A stretch of 64,000 nucleotides of DNA from Corynebacterium halotolerans (GTDB taxonomy: Bacteria; Actinomycetota; Actinomycetes; Mycobacteriales; Mycobacteriaceae). The DNA is taken from NCBI RefSeq assembly GCF_001056295.1, contig NZ_JVMD01000015.1:372001-436000 (forward strand). The letters are read 5' to 3'. The stretch's first letter is position 1; every line of letters starts with the position of its first letter. A program made the position numbers and the translations under genes. Under the pieces are notes generated by a model. It saw only the letters and a program-made list of their open reading frames with translations. It ran no database searches and was not told the DNA's origin. This document shows positions 1-8,240 of the stretch, one piece after another.

Positions 1-292
1 CCACCGTGACCGAGCGCCACCACCGGCCGCGGGCGACGATCATGTCCTCCGCGTCCTCCCGGTAGCGGTGGGCCGACACCTGGCGGCCGATGATCCAGAG
101 GGTCCACGCGAACGCCGCCGCGACCAACGCCACGGCGATCCACGACAGCGGGTGCAGGAACACGGCCGCCGCCGTCGCCGCGATGAGCGGCGGGAGGAAC
201 CAGATGGCCGCCGAGATGCGGCGCACGGCCGCGAGTTTCGGGGACACTGGGGTCAATTCGGGATCATCCGGATCCAGCAGGTCGAGCGCCAT
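1..292 (-). CDS. PH-domain (YdbS/bPH2-like) membrane protein, N-terminal part
   Basis: This is the first 97 residues of a protein cut by the window edge. It begins MALDLLDPDDPELTP, followed by two closely spaced hydrophobic segments (about residues 30-52 and 54-68, with WFLPPLIAATAAAVFL and WIAVALVAAAFAWTLWII), then RQVSAHRYREDAEDMIVARGRWW. That pair of helices followed by a 'Y.ed.dd.iv.rG.w' stretch is typical of bacterial PH-domain membrane proteins of the YdbS type. The start is the only ATG that leaves room for the first helix. Function is not known; these proteins usually occur in pairs, and the partner would lie beyond the left edge. Confidence 0.7.
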   Translation of the reverse strand, partial: MALDLLDPDDPELTPVSPKLAAVRRISAAIWFLPPLIAATAAAVFLHPLSWIAVALVAAAFAWTLWIIGRQVSAHRYREDAEDMIVARGRWWRSVTV

Positions 293-366
293 GGGATTGA
301 AGCTAGCAGCAGCCGGGGATCGGCGGCGGGTGAGTGGAGGCCGCTCGATTTCGGCATGATGGGGGC

Positions 367-579
367 ATGGAACCGCAGCGACGAGACGACGATCCCGCCC
401 CGCGATGGGACGGCAGCCCCGATCCGCGCCCGATGCATGAGCGCGGCGGGCCCGATGGCGATCCGCACGGCGACAACCTCTTCATGAAGTACCGCGGCCT
501 GTGGGCCGTGCTGATCACGCTGATCACCCTGCTGGCGTGCTGGCAGATCCTGCAGATCGCCCTCGACGCGGGGTTCTGA
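367..579 (+). CDS. Small single-pass membrane protein
   Basis: A 70-residue protein starting MEPQRRDDDPAPRWDG. The first 40 residues are charged and Asp/Arg/Pro-rich; residues about 45-65 (GLWAVLITLITLLACWQIL) form one membrane helix, and the C-terminus is short. It is divergent from the PH-domain gene with about 75 bases between them, so the two probably share a promoter region. Corynebacteria often carry a small membrane protein of this shape here, but no function can be given from sequence. Confidence 0.6.
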   Translation: MEPQRRDDDPAPRWDGSPDPRPMHERGGPDGDPHGDNLFMKYRGLWAVLITLITLLACWQILQIALDAGF

Positions 580-639
580 TCGGCTCCGCGGATTCGGCGC
601 CTCCGGCGGTGCACCGCGAAAACGCCCCCATCGCGGGCC

Positions 640-720
640 CGCGGATATAACGTCTCTAACGTCGACCCGCAGATCTAACGGATCTAACGGAGAAATGAAG
701 ATCTAACGGATCTAACAAAA
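640..720. repeat. Three 28-bp repeats, each with a pair of TAACG boxes
   Basis: TAACG occurs at 648, 657, 676, 685 and 704 and TAACA at 713. The spacing alternates 9, 19, 9, 19, 9, so pairs recur with a 28-bp period. The last two pairs are embedded in the longer word GATCTAAC. The array ends 68 bases before the start of the ATPase gene at 789. The regular phasing suggests tandem operator or iteron sites rather than chance. Confidence 0.6.
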
Positions 721-788
721 CGTCGCCAAGCACAACCCAACCGACGACCCCGGGGCGCGTCGACGCCCCGACGACAGGAGCGCCGACG

Positions 789-1928
789 ATGGCCGAGCAC
801 CCGCGCCCACGCAATCCCTTCCGCCCGACGTTCGGGGTGTCGCCGCAGGTCCTGGCCGGTCGTGACCGGCTTCTCGAGGATTTCGAGCTCGCCCTGGCCG
901 AGGGACCGGGCAGCCCCTACCGGGCGATTCTCGTCAGCGGGTCGAGGGGCATCGGCAAGACCGTCCTGCTCAACGAGCTCGAGGACGTCGCCCGTGGCCG
1001 GGGATGGGTGATCGCGCGGGCGCACGTGGGCGAATCGCTCGTCGACGACCTCGTGCGCACCACGTTGCCGGCGCTCATCGCGGACATCGCGGATGAGCCG
1101 CCCCGCCGCGCGGTCACCGGCGCGTCGATCACCGGGCTCGGCTCCATCACCGTGTCCGCGCCCGCCGACGACCGGCCGGCGCCGACCCTCATCGGCCGCC
1201 TGCGCGAGGTCTCGGAGCTGCTCCGCGCCCGCGGCACGGGACTGCTGATCACCGTCGACGAGGTCCAGAGCGCCGACCCGGCGGCCATGAAGACGCTGGC
1301 GATCGCCTACCAGGACCTGATCCGCGACGATTTCGACGTCGCCTTCGCCGCCGCCGGCCTGCCGCGCGGCATCGACGAATTGCTCCAGCTGGAGGGCACG
1401 ACCTTCCTCCGCCGCGCCGAACGCCTCGAGCTCGGCCCCGTCGACCGCGACGCCGCCATCGACGCCCTCGCGCGCACTTCCGCCGACGGCGGCATCCCCA
1501 TGGACGGCGACGCCGCGGCCGCGGCGGCGGACATCTCGCGCGGGTACCCGTACCTGATCCAGCTGGTGGGCTCGCTGGCGTGGGCGCGGGCTTCGCTTGA
1601 CGACGGCACGGCGATCACCCGGTCCGACGTAGCCGCGATCCGCGACCGCGCCATCGAGCGCATGGGCGCCCAAGTGCACAGGCCCTCCCTGCGGGAGGTG
1701 CCCGACGGCGAGCGCATCGTGCTGGAGGCGATGGCCGACATCATGGCGGAGACCGGGGAAGATTCCGCGGCAACCGGCGAGATCGCCGAGCGGCTCGGCC
1801 TGACTCCGCAGGGGTTGTCGCCCCGGCGGGCGCGGCTCATCGAACGGGAACTGGTCCGGGCCCCGCAGTTCGGCCGGCTCGAGTTCGCGCTGCCGTACTT
1901 CGCCGAGTACCTGCTGTCGCTGCGCTGA
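789..1928 (+). CDS. AAA-type ATP-binding protein with C-terminal winged helix
   Basis: A 379-residue protein. It has a Walker A motif GSRGIGKT at residues 51-58, a Walker B-like LLITVDE at 152-158, and a C-terminal region (TGEIAERLGLTPQGLSPRRARLIERELV) resembling a winged helix that reads DNA. The N-terminal 'NPFRPTFGVSPQVLAGRD' and this arrangement are those of the archaeal-ATPase/Orc1-Cdc6-like family of orphan actinobacterial ATPases. The ribosome site is GACAGGAG, just before the ATG. It stands alone, behind an array of 28-bp repeats that may be its operator. The specific role is unknown; DNA binding is inferred from the tail. Confidence 0.8.
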   Translation: MAEHPRPRNPFRPTFGVSPQVLAGRDRLLEDFELALAEGPGSPYRAILVSGSRGIGKTVLLNELEDVARGRGWVIARAHVGESLVDDLVRTTLPALIADIADEPPRRAVTGASITGLGSITVSAPADDRPAPTLIGRLREVSELLRARGTGLLITVDEVQSADPAAMKTLAIAYQDLIRDDFDVAFAAAGLPRGIDELLQLEGTTFLRRAERLELGPVDRDAAIDALARTSADGGIPMDGDAAAAAADISRGYPYLIQLVGSLAWARASLDDGTAITRSDVAAIRDRAIERMGAQVHRPSLREVPDGERIVLEAMADIMAETGEDSAATGEIAERLGLTPQGLSPRRARLIERELVRAPQFGRLEFALPYFAEYLLSLR

Positions 1929-2023
1929 GGAATCCGGGCTTCGGCTCGGGAACCCCGGGGCCGAATCGGGGCCGGTACCGGGTGCCCGAATCCGGTGCCG
2001 GAATCCGTTTCCGCAATCCGGCG

Positions 2024-3463
2024 TCAGCGTGTGCCGAACATGGCCCGGACCCCGCCCCACGGGTCGGACGCGTCGGCTTCGACGGCCTCGTGGCCGCCGC
2101 CGTACCAGATGCGGCCGGTGCGCTCGGGCGCCGAATACCGGGGCCAGCCGGGGTCGCCCGTCCGGATGAACGACAGGACCTCGCCGTGGTACGGGTGGCC
2201 GTTCTCGCGGCCGAAGAAGCGCGTGAGGTCGACGCAATGCGGCGCGCCGTCGGTCACCTTCCCATCGGGACCGATGCCCGTGCCGCGCCCGGGCCGGAAC
2301 TCGCCCACCCACGTCGGCGTCCCCGCGGCGGCGGAGGAATCCGCGACCGCCACCGCACTGGCCCGGATGGAGGCATCGGAGATGACCCCGCCGATCGGCC
2401 GGTCGCCGGCCTCCGGCGGCAGCGGCCCCGTCCCGCCGTGCGCCGCGCCGATGATCCTGGCCAGGAACCTCTTTCCCGGCAGCCGATCGGCCGCGACGAG
2501 GGGCGGCGCGAAGTGGAACTCCTCGCTCGTGGCGGTCACCAGCAACGGCAGCCGAGGCCGGATCTCGCGGATGCGCGGTCCCACGGCCGTGTCCGTCGGC
2601 GCCACGGCCGCGAGGAGCCGGTAGGCGCGGTCGGTGATCTCCGGCGACGGAGCCCCGTCCGGGCCGATTCCTCCGATGCGGCCGAGGGCCCGTCGCAAAG
2701 CACCGCCCGAACCCCTGGACAACCCGGGCGACATGGCGATGACCCGGTGCACGAGGCCCTCCGACCGCGGGTCCGAGGCCAGCGCCAGGGCCAGGCCCGC
2801 GCCCGCCGACTGCCCGGTCAGCGTCACGTTGCCCGGGTCCGCGCCGAACGCGGGGGCGTTGTCGCGCACCCACCGAAGCGCCAGGATCAGATCATCGACC
2901 GCCCGGTAGGGGGCGGCGCCGGGTTCGCCGACGCGGCCCTCGCCGGCCTTCCGCCAGAATCCGTCGAGCCGCTTGCGGTAACCCAGGGACACGGTGACGA
3001 TGCCCTCCTCGGAGAAACGGCGGCCGCTGCACCACGGCTCGGAGGGGTGGCCCTCCTCGAAACGGCCGCCGTGGATCCACAGGAGGATCGGGCGGGAACC
3101 CCACGGGTGCGGGTCGGCGGCGGTCCGGCCGACGTCCCCCGCGGCCTCTTCGCCCCCGGGTGCGCGGAGCCCCGCGAGCGGCGCGGTGACGGTCAGCTGC
3201 ATGTGGCCGACGCCCTCGCGAAGAGGGGTGCCGGACCCGTCGCCGACGGGATCGCCGATGGGGGCGCGGCCGTCGTGGGGGCCCGGGGGCACCCGCGACG
3301 ACGGGCCGAAGGGGGCGGCGGTGGCGTAGGGGATCGTGTGGATCTGCAGCACCCCGCCGCGCACCCGCCCCGTCAGCGGCCCGGCCGGGGCATCGACGGT
3401 GAACGTGTCGGAGGCGGCGCCGGAAACGGGCGCGGCGCCGGGGGAGGTGCGGGATTCGTCCAT
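2024..3463 (-). CDS. Type-B carboxylesterase/para-nitrobenzyl esterase family
   Basis: A 479-residue alpha/beta hydrolase. The oxyanion-hole segment LLWIHGGRFEEG (HGG at 131-133) and nucleophile elbow GQSAG (Ser219) are both present. Upstream is the family stretch 'GRVRGGVLQIHTIPYATAAPFG' with the usual 'F.gIPYA' theme, and later an acidic residue region SEEFHF and GAAHGG that fit the acid and histidine positions. No signal peptide is seen, so it is probably cytoplasmic and acts on unidentified carboxylic esters. It is transcribed away from the neighbouring DUF1266 gene. The ATG at 3463 is chosen because upstream codons are not of coding quality. Confidence 0.85.
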   Translation of the reverse strand: MDESRTSPGAAPVSGAASDTFTVDAPAGPLTGRVRGGVLQIHTIPYATAAPFGPSSRVPPGPHDGRAPIGDPVGDGSGTPLREGVGHMQLTVTAPLAGLRAPGGEEAAGDVGRTAADPHPWGSRPILLWIHGGRFEEGHPSEPWCSGRRFSEEGIVTVSLGYRKRLDGFWRKAGEGRVGEPGAAPYRAVDDLILALRWVRDNAPAFGADPGNVTLTGQSAGAGLALALASDPRSEGLVHRVIAMSPGLSRGSGGALRRALGRIGGIGPDGAPSPEITDRAYRLLAAVAPTDTAVGPRIREIRPRLPLLVTATSEEFHFAPPLVAADRLPGKRFLARIIGAAHGGTGPLPPEAGDRPIGGVISDASIRASAVAVADSSAAAGTPTWVGEFRPGRGTGIGPDGKVTDGAPHCVDLTRFFGRENGHPYHGEVLSFIRTGDPGWPRYSAPERTGRIWYGGGHEAVEADASDPWGGVRAMFGTR

Positions 3464-3518
3464 GGATTCAGGGTAGGACCTCGGCGCGGGCGACGGGCGG
3501 CACTTACCATCGGCGACC

Positions 3519-4415
3519 ATGGCATTGTTTTCGCGCTTGAAGAACGGCGGCCCCCCGCGCACGACGATGTTCCTCGGCGAGGACCCGCGCGGTCCGGACG
3601 AGGAGATGGAATTCACCTGGTCCGGCGCCCCGCTCGACGACGAATCGATCCGCGCCCTGGCCACCGGCCTGCAATTCGCCTTCTCCTGGCGCGCGGACAA
3701 CGATCGGCTGCACATGCTGCCGGGCACCCGCGAACGTGAGGCGGAGATCTCCGCGTGGATCGACATGCTCCACGAATGGTGGGGAGCCACCGACGGGGAG
3801 TCGATCCGCGCCACGGTGCGCAATCTCCAGTCCGGGTTGAACTCCCCGTTCTACGAGGTGGTCAACCCACTGGTCACGGAAGCGCTCGCCGACGACGTCC
3901 ACCCGACGCACCGCAACAGCCTCCAGGCGAGGCACCTGGATTTCCTGGCCGGGGTCGAACGGTTCCACGGCCGCCCGCCGGGCTTCTTCGCCGACGATTA
4001 CCGCGCCTGGATCCAGGTGCTGCGCGCGGGAGGCGCCGAGTGCGTCGGCGGGGAATTGCCGTCGCACATCATGGGGTGGGACCTCATGCGCGCGGCCATG
4101 CTCGCCCGCGGCGGGGCGACGGTCGGCTACATCGAGGACGCCGAAGCATGGGACATGCTCGCGCAGAACCTGGAGCTCGCGCGCAGCTACTACGCCAACT
4201 GGGGCCAGTACGCCCGCGGGTACGTCGTCGGGCACATGTTCTGGGCGTCGCAGACCGACGTCGCCACGGCCATCGGCGACACGAGGGGGCGCGCGGAAAG
4301 CATGGTGCGGTGCCTGGAAACCGCCCTGAGCCCGTGGCGGCGCGTGGCACTGCACGAGGGGACGCCGTTCCACGGGGTCGACGAATGGACGTCGTTCGAG
4401 CCGACGCGGCAGTGA
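3519..4415 (+). CDS. DUF1266 domain protein
   Basis: A 298-residue protein. The C-terminal half (YRAWIQVLRAGGAECVGGELPSHIMGWDLMRAAMLARGGATVGYIEDAEAWDMLAQNLELARSYY and onward, about residues 155-280) has the W-D-xx-R, D-aromatic and 'W..f..s' pattern of DUF1266, a family found in bacteria and sometimes linked to contact-dependent or polymorphic toxin loci. The N-terminal 60 residues are variable. No signal peptide or membrane segment is visible. The stop is followed by a copy of its own last bases (see the micro-duplication repeat). Function unknown. Confidence 0.75.
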   Translation: MALFSRLKNGGPPRTTMFLGEDPRGPDEEMEFTWSGAPLDDESIRALATGLQFAFSWRADNDRLHMLPGTREREAEISAWIDMLHEWWGATDGESIRATVRNLQSGLNSPFYEVVNPLVTEALADDVHPTHRNSLQARHLDFLAGVERFHGRPPGFFADDYRAWIQVLRAGGAECVGGELPSHIMGWDLMRAAMLARGGATVGYIEDAEAWDMLAQNLELARSYYANWGQYARGYVVGHMFWASQTDVATAIGDTRGRAESMVRCLETALSPWRRVALHEGTPFHGVDEWTSFEPTRQ

Positions 4416-4488
4416 CGGCGGCGCGGCAGTGACGGCGGCGGGGCGGTAACGGCGGCGGGGCGGAGACAGCATCGGTGACGGCGGCGCG
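4405..4488. repeat. Imperfect tandem duplication of a gene end, including its stop codon
   Basis: The last codons and stop of the DUF1266 gene (GCGGCAGTGACGGCG) are repeated immediately downstream and then decay into further GGCGGGGCGGTAAC-type units. Similar stop-containing duplications lie after other genes in the window (for example 20700-20790 and 31960-32012), suggesting replication slippage in GC-rich spacers. Confidence 0.6.
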
Positions 4489-4491
4489 GCG

Positions 4492-5517
4492 TCAGAATCC
4501 GGCGGTCCAGTAGACGCCGGACATCTTCGCGTCGAATTCCTCCTCGCCGATGGTCCCGGCGCGTGCCGCCAGCACGAGTTCCTCCCACGTGCGGAACGCG
4601 TCCGCGGGCGACGGCTCGGACTGCAGGGTCGCCCCGACCCGCCTGCGGCGCCGGACGGCGTAGCGCAGTGCCGCGACGATCCGCTCGACGTCACGCCAGT
4701 GGGCGTGGCCGACGCCGATGAAATGGTCCTCCTGCGTGGTCTGCAGGATTTTCACGGCCGACGCCCGTTCGCCTTCGTTGGCCACCGGTTCCACGGAATG
4801 GACGGCATCGACGGGGAACTCGTGGGCGGCGGGCCTGCCGGAGATCGCGTGGACGAAAAGCACCCGGGTGGTGGTCACGGCCAGGATCCCCGGGTTGTCC
4901 GCGTGGGTGGCGGCCATGACCTCGAGGACCACTTCGTCCGGCCGGGGATAGTGGCGCAGGTGGGCCAGACCCGCCGTCGCGTGGGCGTCCCCGTGCGCCA
5001 TCCGCTCGATCGCGGCGGCGAGATCGGCGCGCGGAGCCTTCGGGCGGGCCGAGTCCGGCGGCGGGGGAACGGTGGGCACGGTGTCGCCGGCGTCCGGCTG
5101 CGCGACCCGCAGCCGTGCCGACCCGGCGTGGATGGCGGAGCGGATCGCGCGGACGTCGTCGACGGCGTCCGGCGGCAGGTGCATGCGCAGCGGCGACCAG
5201 CCGGAGGGGCCGGCGCCGACGTCGGCCTCCGGATCGCGCAGGATGATGTCCAGCGCCAGCACGTGCTCGGGAGCGGCCGCTCCGTCGCCGTCGCCGTCGT
5301 GGCCGCCCGTCTCGGAGGGCAGTTCGTGCATGGTCCACGCCGTGCGCAGCACCTCGTCGACGCGCACGTCGAGGACGATGTCCGGGCCCTCCATGTCGGG
5401 GTCGCCCAGCCGGATCATCCGCAGCCGATCGCCCCGCACCTCCACGAGGGCGTCGCGTGCGTGTGCGACGATGCCGTCGGAAAGCGGTCGTCTGCGGTAG
5501 CGGTTCCCGTCGCCCAT
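4492..5517 (-). CDS. PH-like/SHOCT domain protein
   Basis: A 341-residue soluble protein. Residues about 230-300 (VLEVMAATHADNPGILAVTTTRVLFVHAISGRPAAHEFPVDAVHSVE) have the beta-rich pattern of bacterial PH (YokE/SHOCT-linked) domains. The last 35 residues (TWEELVLAARAGTIGEEEFDAKMSGVYW) are a SHOCT-like helical tail, 'L..L...G.It.eEfe..K'. The N-terminal half looks like a second, more divergent copy (GDRLRMIRLGDPDMEGPDIVLDVRVDEVLRTAW). Members of this family usually sit near membranes or oligomerise; no catalytic residues are evident. It is divergent from the peptidase at 5608. Confidence 0.65.
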   Translation of the reverse strand: MGDGNRYRRRPLSDGIVAHARDALVEVRGDRLRMIRLGDPDMEGPDIVLDVRVDEVLRTAWTMHELPSETGGHDGDGDGAAAPEHVLALDIILRDPEADVGAGPSGWSPLRMHLPPDAVDDVRAIRSAIHAGSARLRVAQPDAGDTVPTVPPPPDSARPKAPRADLAAAIERMAHGDAHATAGLAHLRHYPRPDEVVLEVMAATHADNPGILAVTTTRVLFVHAISGRPAAHEFPVDAVHSVEPVANEGERASAVKILQTTQEDHFIGVGHAHWRDVERIVAALRYAVRRRRRVGATLQSEPSPADAFRTWEELVLAARAGTIGEEEFDAKMSGVYWTAGF

Positions 5518-5607
5518 GGTTCGGTCGGACTCCCGTCGGTCGGCGTTCGATTCGCGGCCAACGATAGCGGCGAGGCGCCGCGGGCGTCGGCGCTATGGTG
5601 GGTGCCC

Positions 5608-7821
5608 ATGAACCCAACGTCCCCGAACACCGCAGCCGACAATCCGCTGCTCGCCCCCTCGGACCTGCCCTACGGTCTGCCGGACTTCGCCGCCATCCGC
5701 GACGAGCACGTCATTCCCGCGTTCCGCACCGCGTTCGTGGACCATGACGCGGAGATCGCCGCGATCGTCGGCAACCCCGAGGCGCCGACCTTCGCCAACA
5801 CCCTGGAGGCGCTCGAGGCGTCGGGCCGTCTGCTGGAGCGGGTGGCCGCGTATTTCTTCAACGTCGCCGGGACCGATGCGACCGACGAGCGCCTGGCCAT
5901 CGAGGCGACGATCGCCCCCGAGCTGGCCGCGCACCTGGACGGGGTGCGGCTCAACGAGGGACTGTGGGCGCGGATCAAGCGGGTCGCGGAGCTTTGCGAC
6001 GGCCCGGCCGACGCCGAATCCGGCGTGCCGGAGCTCGACGACGAGGCGCGCCGGTTGCTGGACAAGGTCGTCCGCGACTTCCGGCGGGCCGGCGCGGATC
6101 TCGATGACGAGGGCAAGAAGCGCCTGAAGGAGATCAACTCCCGCCTGTCCGAGCTGTCGACGGCGTTCGGCGAGAACCTGCTGGCGGACACCAACGATCG
6201 CGCCGTCGTGGTCACCGAGGAAGCCGACCTGGCCGGGCTGTCGCAGTCCGCGAAGGACAACCTCGCCCGGGCCGCCCGCAAGGCCGGCCGCGAAGACGGC
6301 TGGCTGATCCCGCTGGACCTGCCCAGCGTGCAGGCGATCCTCTCCGAGCTGGAGTCCCCGGACACCCGCGCCCGCGTCTACGCAGCCTCCATCGCGCGCG
6401 GCACCGGCGAGGGCCACGACAACCGCCCGGTGCTGCTGGAGGAGGTGCGCCTGCGGGCCGAGCGCGCGCGGCTGCTGGGGTACGGCACCCACGCCGACTA
6501 CGTCATCGACGACGAGACCGCGGGCGACGCGGCGGCCGCCAAGAAGTTGATCACCGACCTGGCCCCGGCGGCCGTCGCCAATGCCGAAGGCGAGTACAAG
6601 CGCATCGCCGACCTGGCCGCGGAGGAGGCGGGCTCGGATGTCGAGGGCGCCGGCGACGTCGGCGCACCGGATTGGCCGTACTGGGCGGAGCGGCGCCGGG
6701 CCGAGGAGTTCGCCGTCGACGGCGAGAAGCTCAAGGCGTACTTCCCGCTGGACCGGGTGCTGCGCGACGGCGTCTTCCACGCGGCGAAGAAGCTCTACGG
6801 CATCGACGTGGTCCCGCGCGAGGACCTCGTCGGCTACGCCCCGGGCGTGACCGTGTGGGAGGTGCGCGACGAGGGTTCCGCGGCCGCGACCTCGGCTGAG
6901 ACTGCGACTGCGGCTGCTGAAACCGGCACCGGCACCGACGCGGACACTGGCACCGACACCGGCATCGGTCTCATCCTCACCGACTTCTTCGCCCGCCCGA
7001 CCAAGCGCGGCGGCGCGTGGATGAGCTCCTTCGTCGACCAGTCGCATCTGCTGGGGACCAAGCCGGTGGTGGTCAACGTGCTCAACATCGCCGAACCGGC
7101 GGAGGGGGAGCAGGCGCTGCTGACGCTCGACGAGGTCACCACCCTCTTCCACGAGTTCGGCCACGCGCTCCACGGCCTGCTGTCCGACGTCCGTTACCCG
7201 CGTTTCTCCGGCACCAACGTGCCGCGCGACTTCGTCGAGTTCCCCTCGCAGATCAACGAGAACTGGGCGCTGGAGCCGTCGATCCTGGCCAACTACGCAT
7301 TCCACGTGGACACCGGCGAGCCCATCCCCGGCGAGCTGGTCGAGGCGGTCAAGCGCGCCCGCACGGCCGGCGAGGGCTTCGCGACGACGGAGTACCTCGC
7401 CGCATCCGCCCTGGATCTGGCCTGGCACTCGCTGTCTCCCGAGGAAGCGGAGGCGATCACCGACGTCGGGGAGTTCGAGCAGAACGCGCTGGAGGAGTTC
7501 GGCCTCGACGTGGCCAACCTCGCCCCGCGGTACCGCTCGACGTACTTCAACCACATCTTCGCGGGCGGCTACTCGGCGGGCTACTACTCCTACCTGTGGG
7601 CCGAGGCCCTCGACGCCGACGGTTTCGGCTGGTTCGCCGACAACGGCGGGGCCACCCGGGAGGGCGGCGACCGGTTCCGCGGCGCGATCCTCTCGCGCGG
7701 CGGCGCCATCGACTTCGCGGAGGCCTACCGCGAGTTCCGCGGCCGCGACAAGGACATCCGCCCGCTGCTCGAGCGCCGGGGCCTGGCCGGCGCCGACGTC
7801 TCCGCCGGGGGCGTCGGGTAA
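5608..7821 (+). CDS. M3-family metallopeptidase (oligopeptidase A / Dcp type)
   Basis: A 737-residue zinc peptidase that trims short peptides in the cytoplasm. The catalytic HEFGH is at residues 515-519, in TTLFHEFGHALHGLLSDV, with the downstream GTNVPRDFVEFPSQINENW that supplies the third zinc ligand glutamate and substrate loop; FNHIFAGGYSAGYYSYLWAE near the end is also a family signature. The ATG at 5608 is used because MNPTSPNTAADNPLL leads into the conserved LPDFAAIRDEHVIPAF; the open frame runs further upstream only as antisense of the neighbour. An insert of about 30 Thr/Ala/Asp/Gly residues lies near residues 425-452 and is not usual for the family. Confidence 0.9.
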   Translation: MNPTSPNTAADNPLLAPSDLPYGLPDFAAIRDEHVIPAFRTAFVDHDAEIAAIVGNPEAPTFANTLEALEASGRLLERVAAYFFNVAGTDATDERLAIEATIAPELAAHLDGVRLNEGLWARIKRVAELCDGPADAESGVPELDDEARRLLDKVVRDFRRAGADLDDEGKKRLKEINSRLSELSTAFGENLLADTNDRAVVVTEEADLAGLSQSAKDNLARAARKAGREDGWLIPLDLPSVQAILSELESPDTRARVYAASIARGTGEGHDNRPVLLEEVRLRAERARLLGYGTHADYVIDDETAGDAAAAKKLITDLAPAAVANAEGEYKRIADLAAEEAGSDVEGAGDVGAPDWPYWAERRRAEEFAVDGEKLKAYFPLDRVLRDGVFHAAKKLYGIDVVPREDLVGYAPGVTVWEVRDEGSAAATSAETATAAAETGTGTDADTGTDTGIGLILTDFFARPTKRGGAWMSSFVDQSHLLGTKPVVVNVLNIAEPAEGEQALLTLDEVTTLFHEFGHALHGLLSDVRYPRFSGTNVPRDFVEFPSQINENWALEPSILANYAFHVDTGEPIPGELVEAVKRARTAGEGFATTEYLAASALDLAWHSLSPEEAEAITDVGEFEQNALEEFGLDVANLAPRYRSTYFNHIFAGGYSAGYYSYLWAEALDADGFGWFADNGGATREGGDRFRGAILSRGGAIDFAEAYREFRGRDKDIRPLLERRGLAGADVSAGGVG

Positions 7822-7832
7822 GGTGATCCGCC

Positions 7833-8075
7833 GTGTACGAAGCGCTCGAGGGAACCGTTGACGCGATCGGCCAGTGGCTGACGCAGTTGCCGGTGTTCGG
7901 GCAGACCATCGTGCTGCTGGCGTTCCTCGTGCCCGTCGGCGGGGCGGTGGCGTTCGCGTTCATCGGCCTGATCGACGTCGTCGTCGGCCGGATCTCCGGG
8001 CGCTGGGCCAAAAAGCGCCCGGGCCGAGGGGGCCGGGCGCGAATCGAATTGGCGGAGCACGACCCCGGCCGCTAA
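7833..8075 (+). CDS. Small membrane protein
   Basis: An 80-residue protein from a GTG start 9 bases after the peptidase stop, so probably co-transcribed. Residues about 20-52 are hydrophobic (LPVFGQTIVLLAFLVPVGGAVAFAFIGLIDVVVG), giving one long or two short membrane passes, followed by a basic tail RISGRWAKKRPGRGGRAR that would face the cytoplasm. No family was recognised. Confidence 0.6.
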   Translation: MYEALEGTVDAIGQWLTQLPVFGQTIVLLAFLVPVGGAVAFAFIGLIDVVVGRISGRWAKKRPGRGGRARIELAEHDPGR

Positions 8076-8156
8076 CCGGAGCGCGGCAGCTCCGGCGCAC
8101 GGCCCGGGCACGGAATCCCCCGCGTCGGGCGGGGCAGTCGAAGAGGAGATCCCCAC

Positions 8157-8237
8157 ATGCGGAAGTCACCGGTCAAGATCGCGCTCATCGTGCTGATCCT
8201 CCTTGTGATCGTCGCGGGCATCCTGTCGCAGATGTGA
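8157..8237 (+). CDS. 26-residue membrane peptide
   Basis: A short gene of 27 codons starting MRKSPVKIALIVLILLV: two basic residues, then one hydrophobic helix, ending ILSQM. A purine-rich site GAAGAGGAG lies about 8 bases upstream of the ATG and the frame ends 4 bases before the stop codon of convergent brnQ. The basic N-end, helix and ribosome site argue for a real small membrane peptide, perhaps translated with the 7833 gene. Without expression data it is tentative. Confidence 0.5.
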   Translation: MRKSPVKIALIVLILLVIVAGILSQM

Positions 8238-8240
8238 GCG

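Noticed and set aside
4699..5607. N-terminal extension of the M3 peptidase frame by about 300 codons
   Set aside because: It lies antisense to the PH/SHOCT gene and has no homology pattern; family N-terminus begins after 5608.
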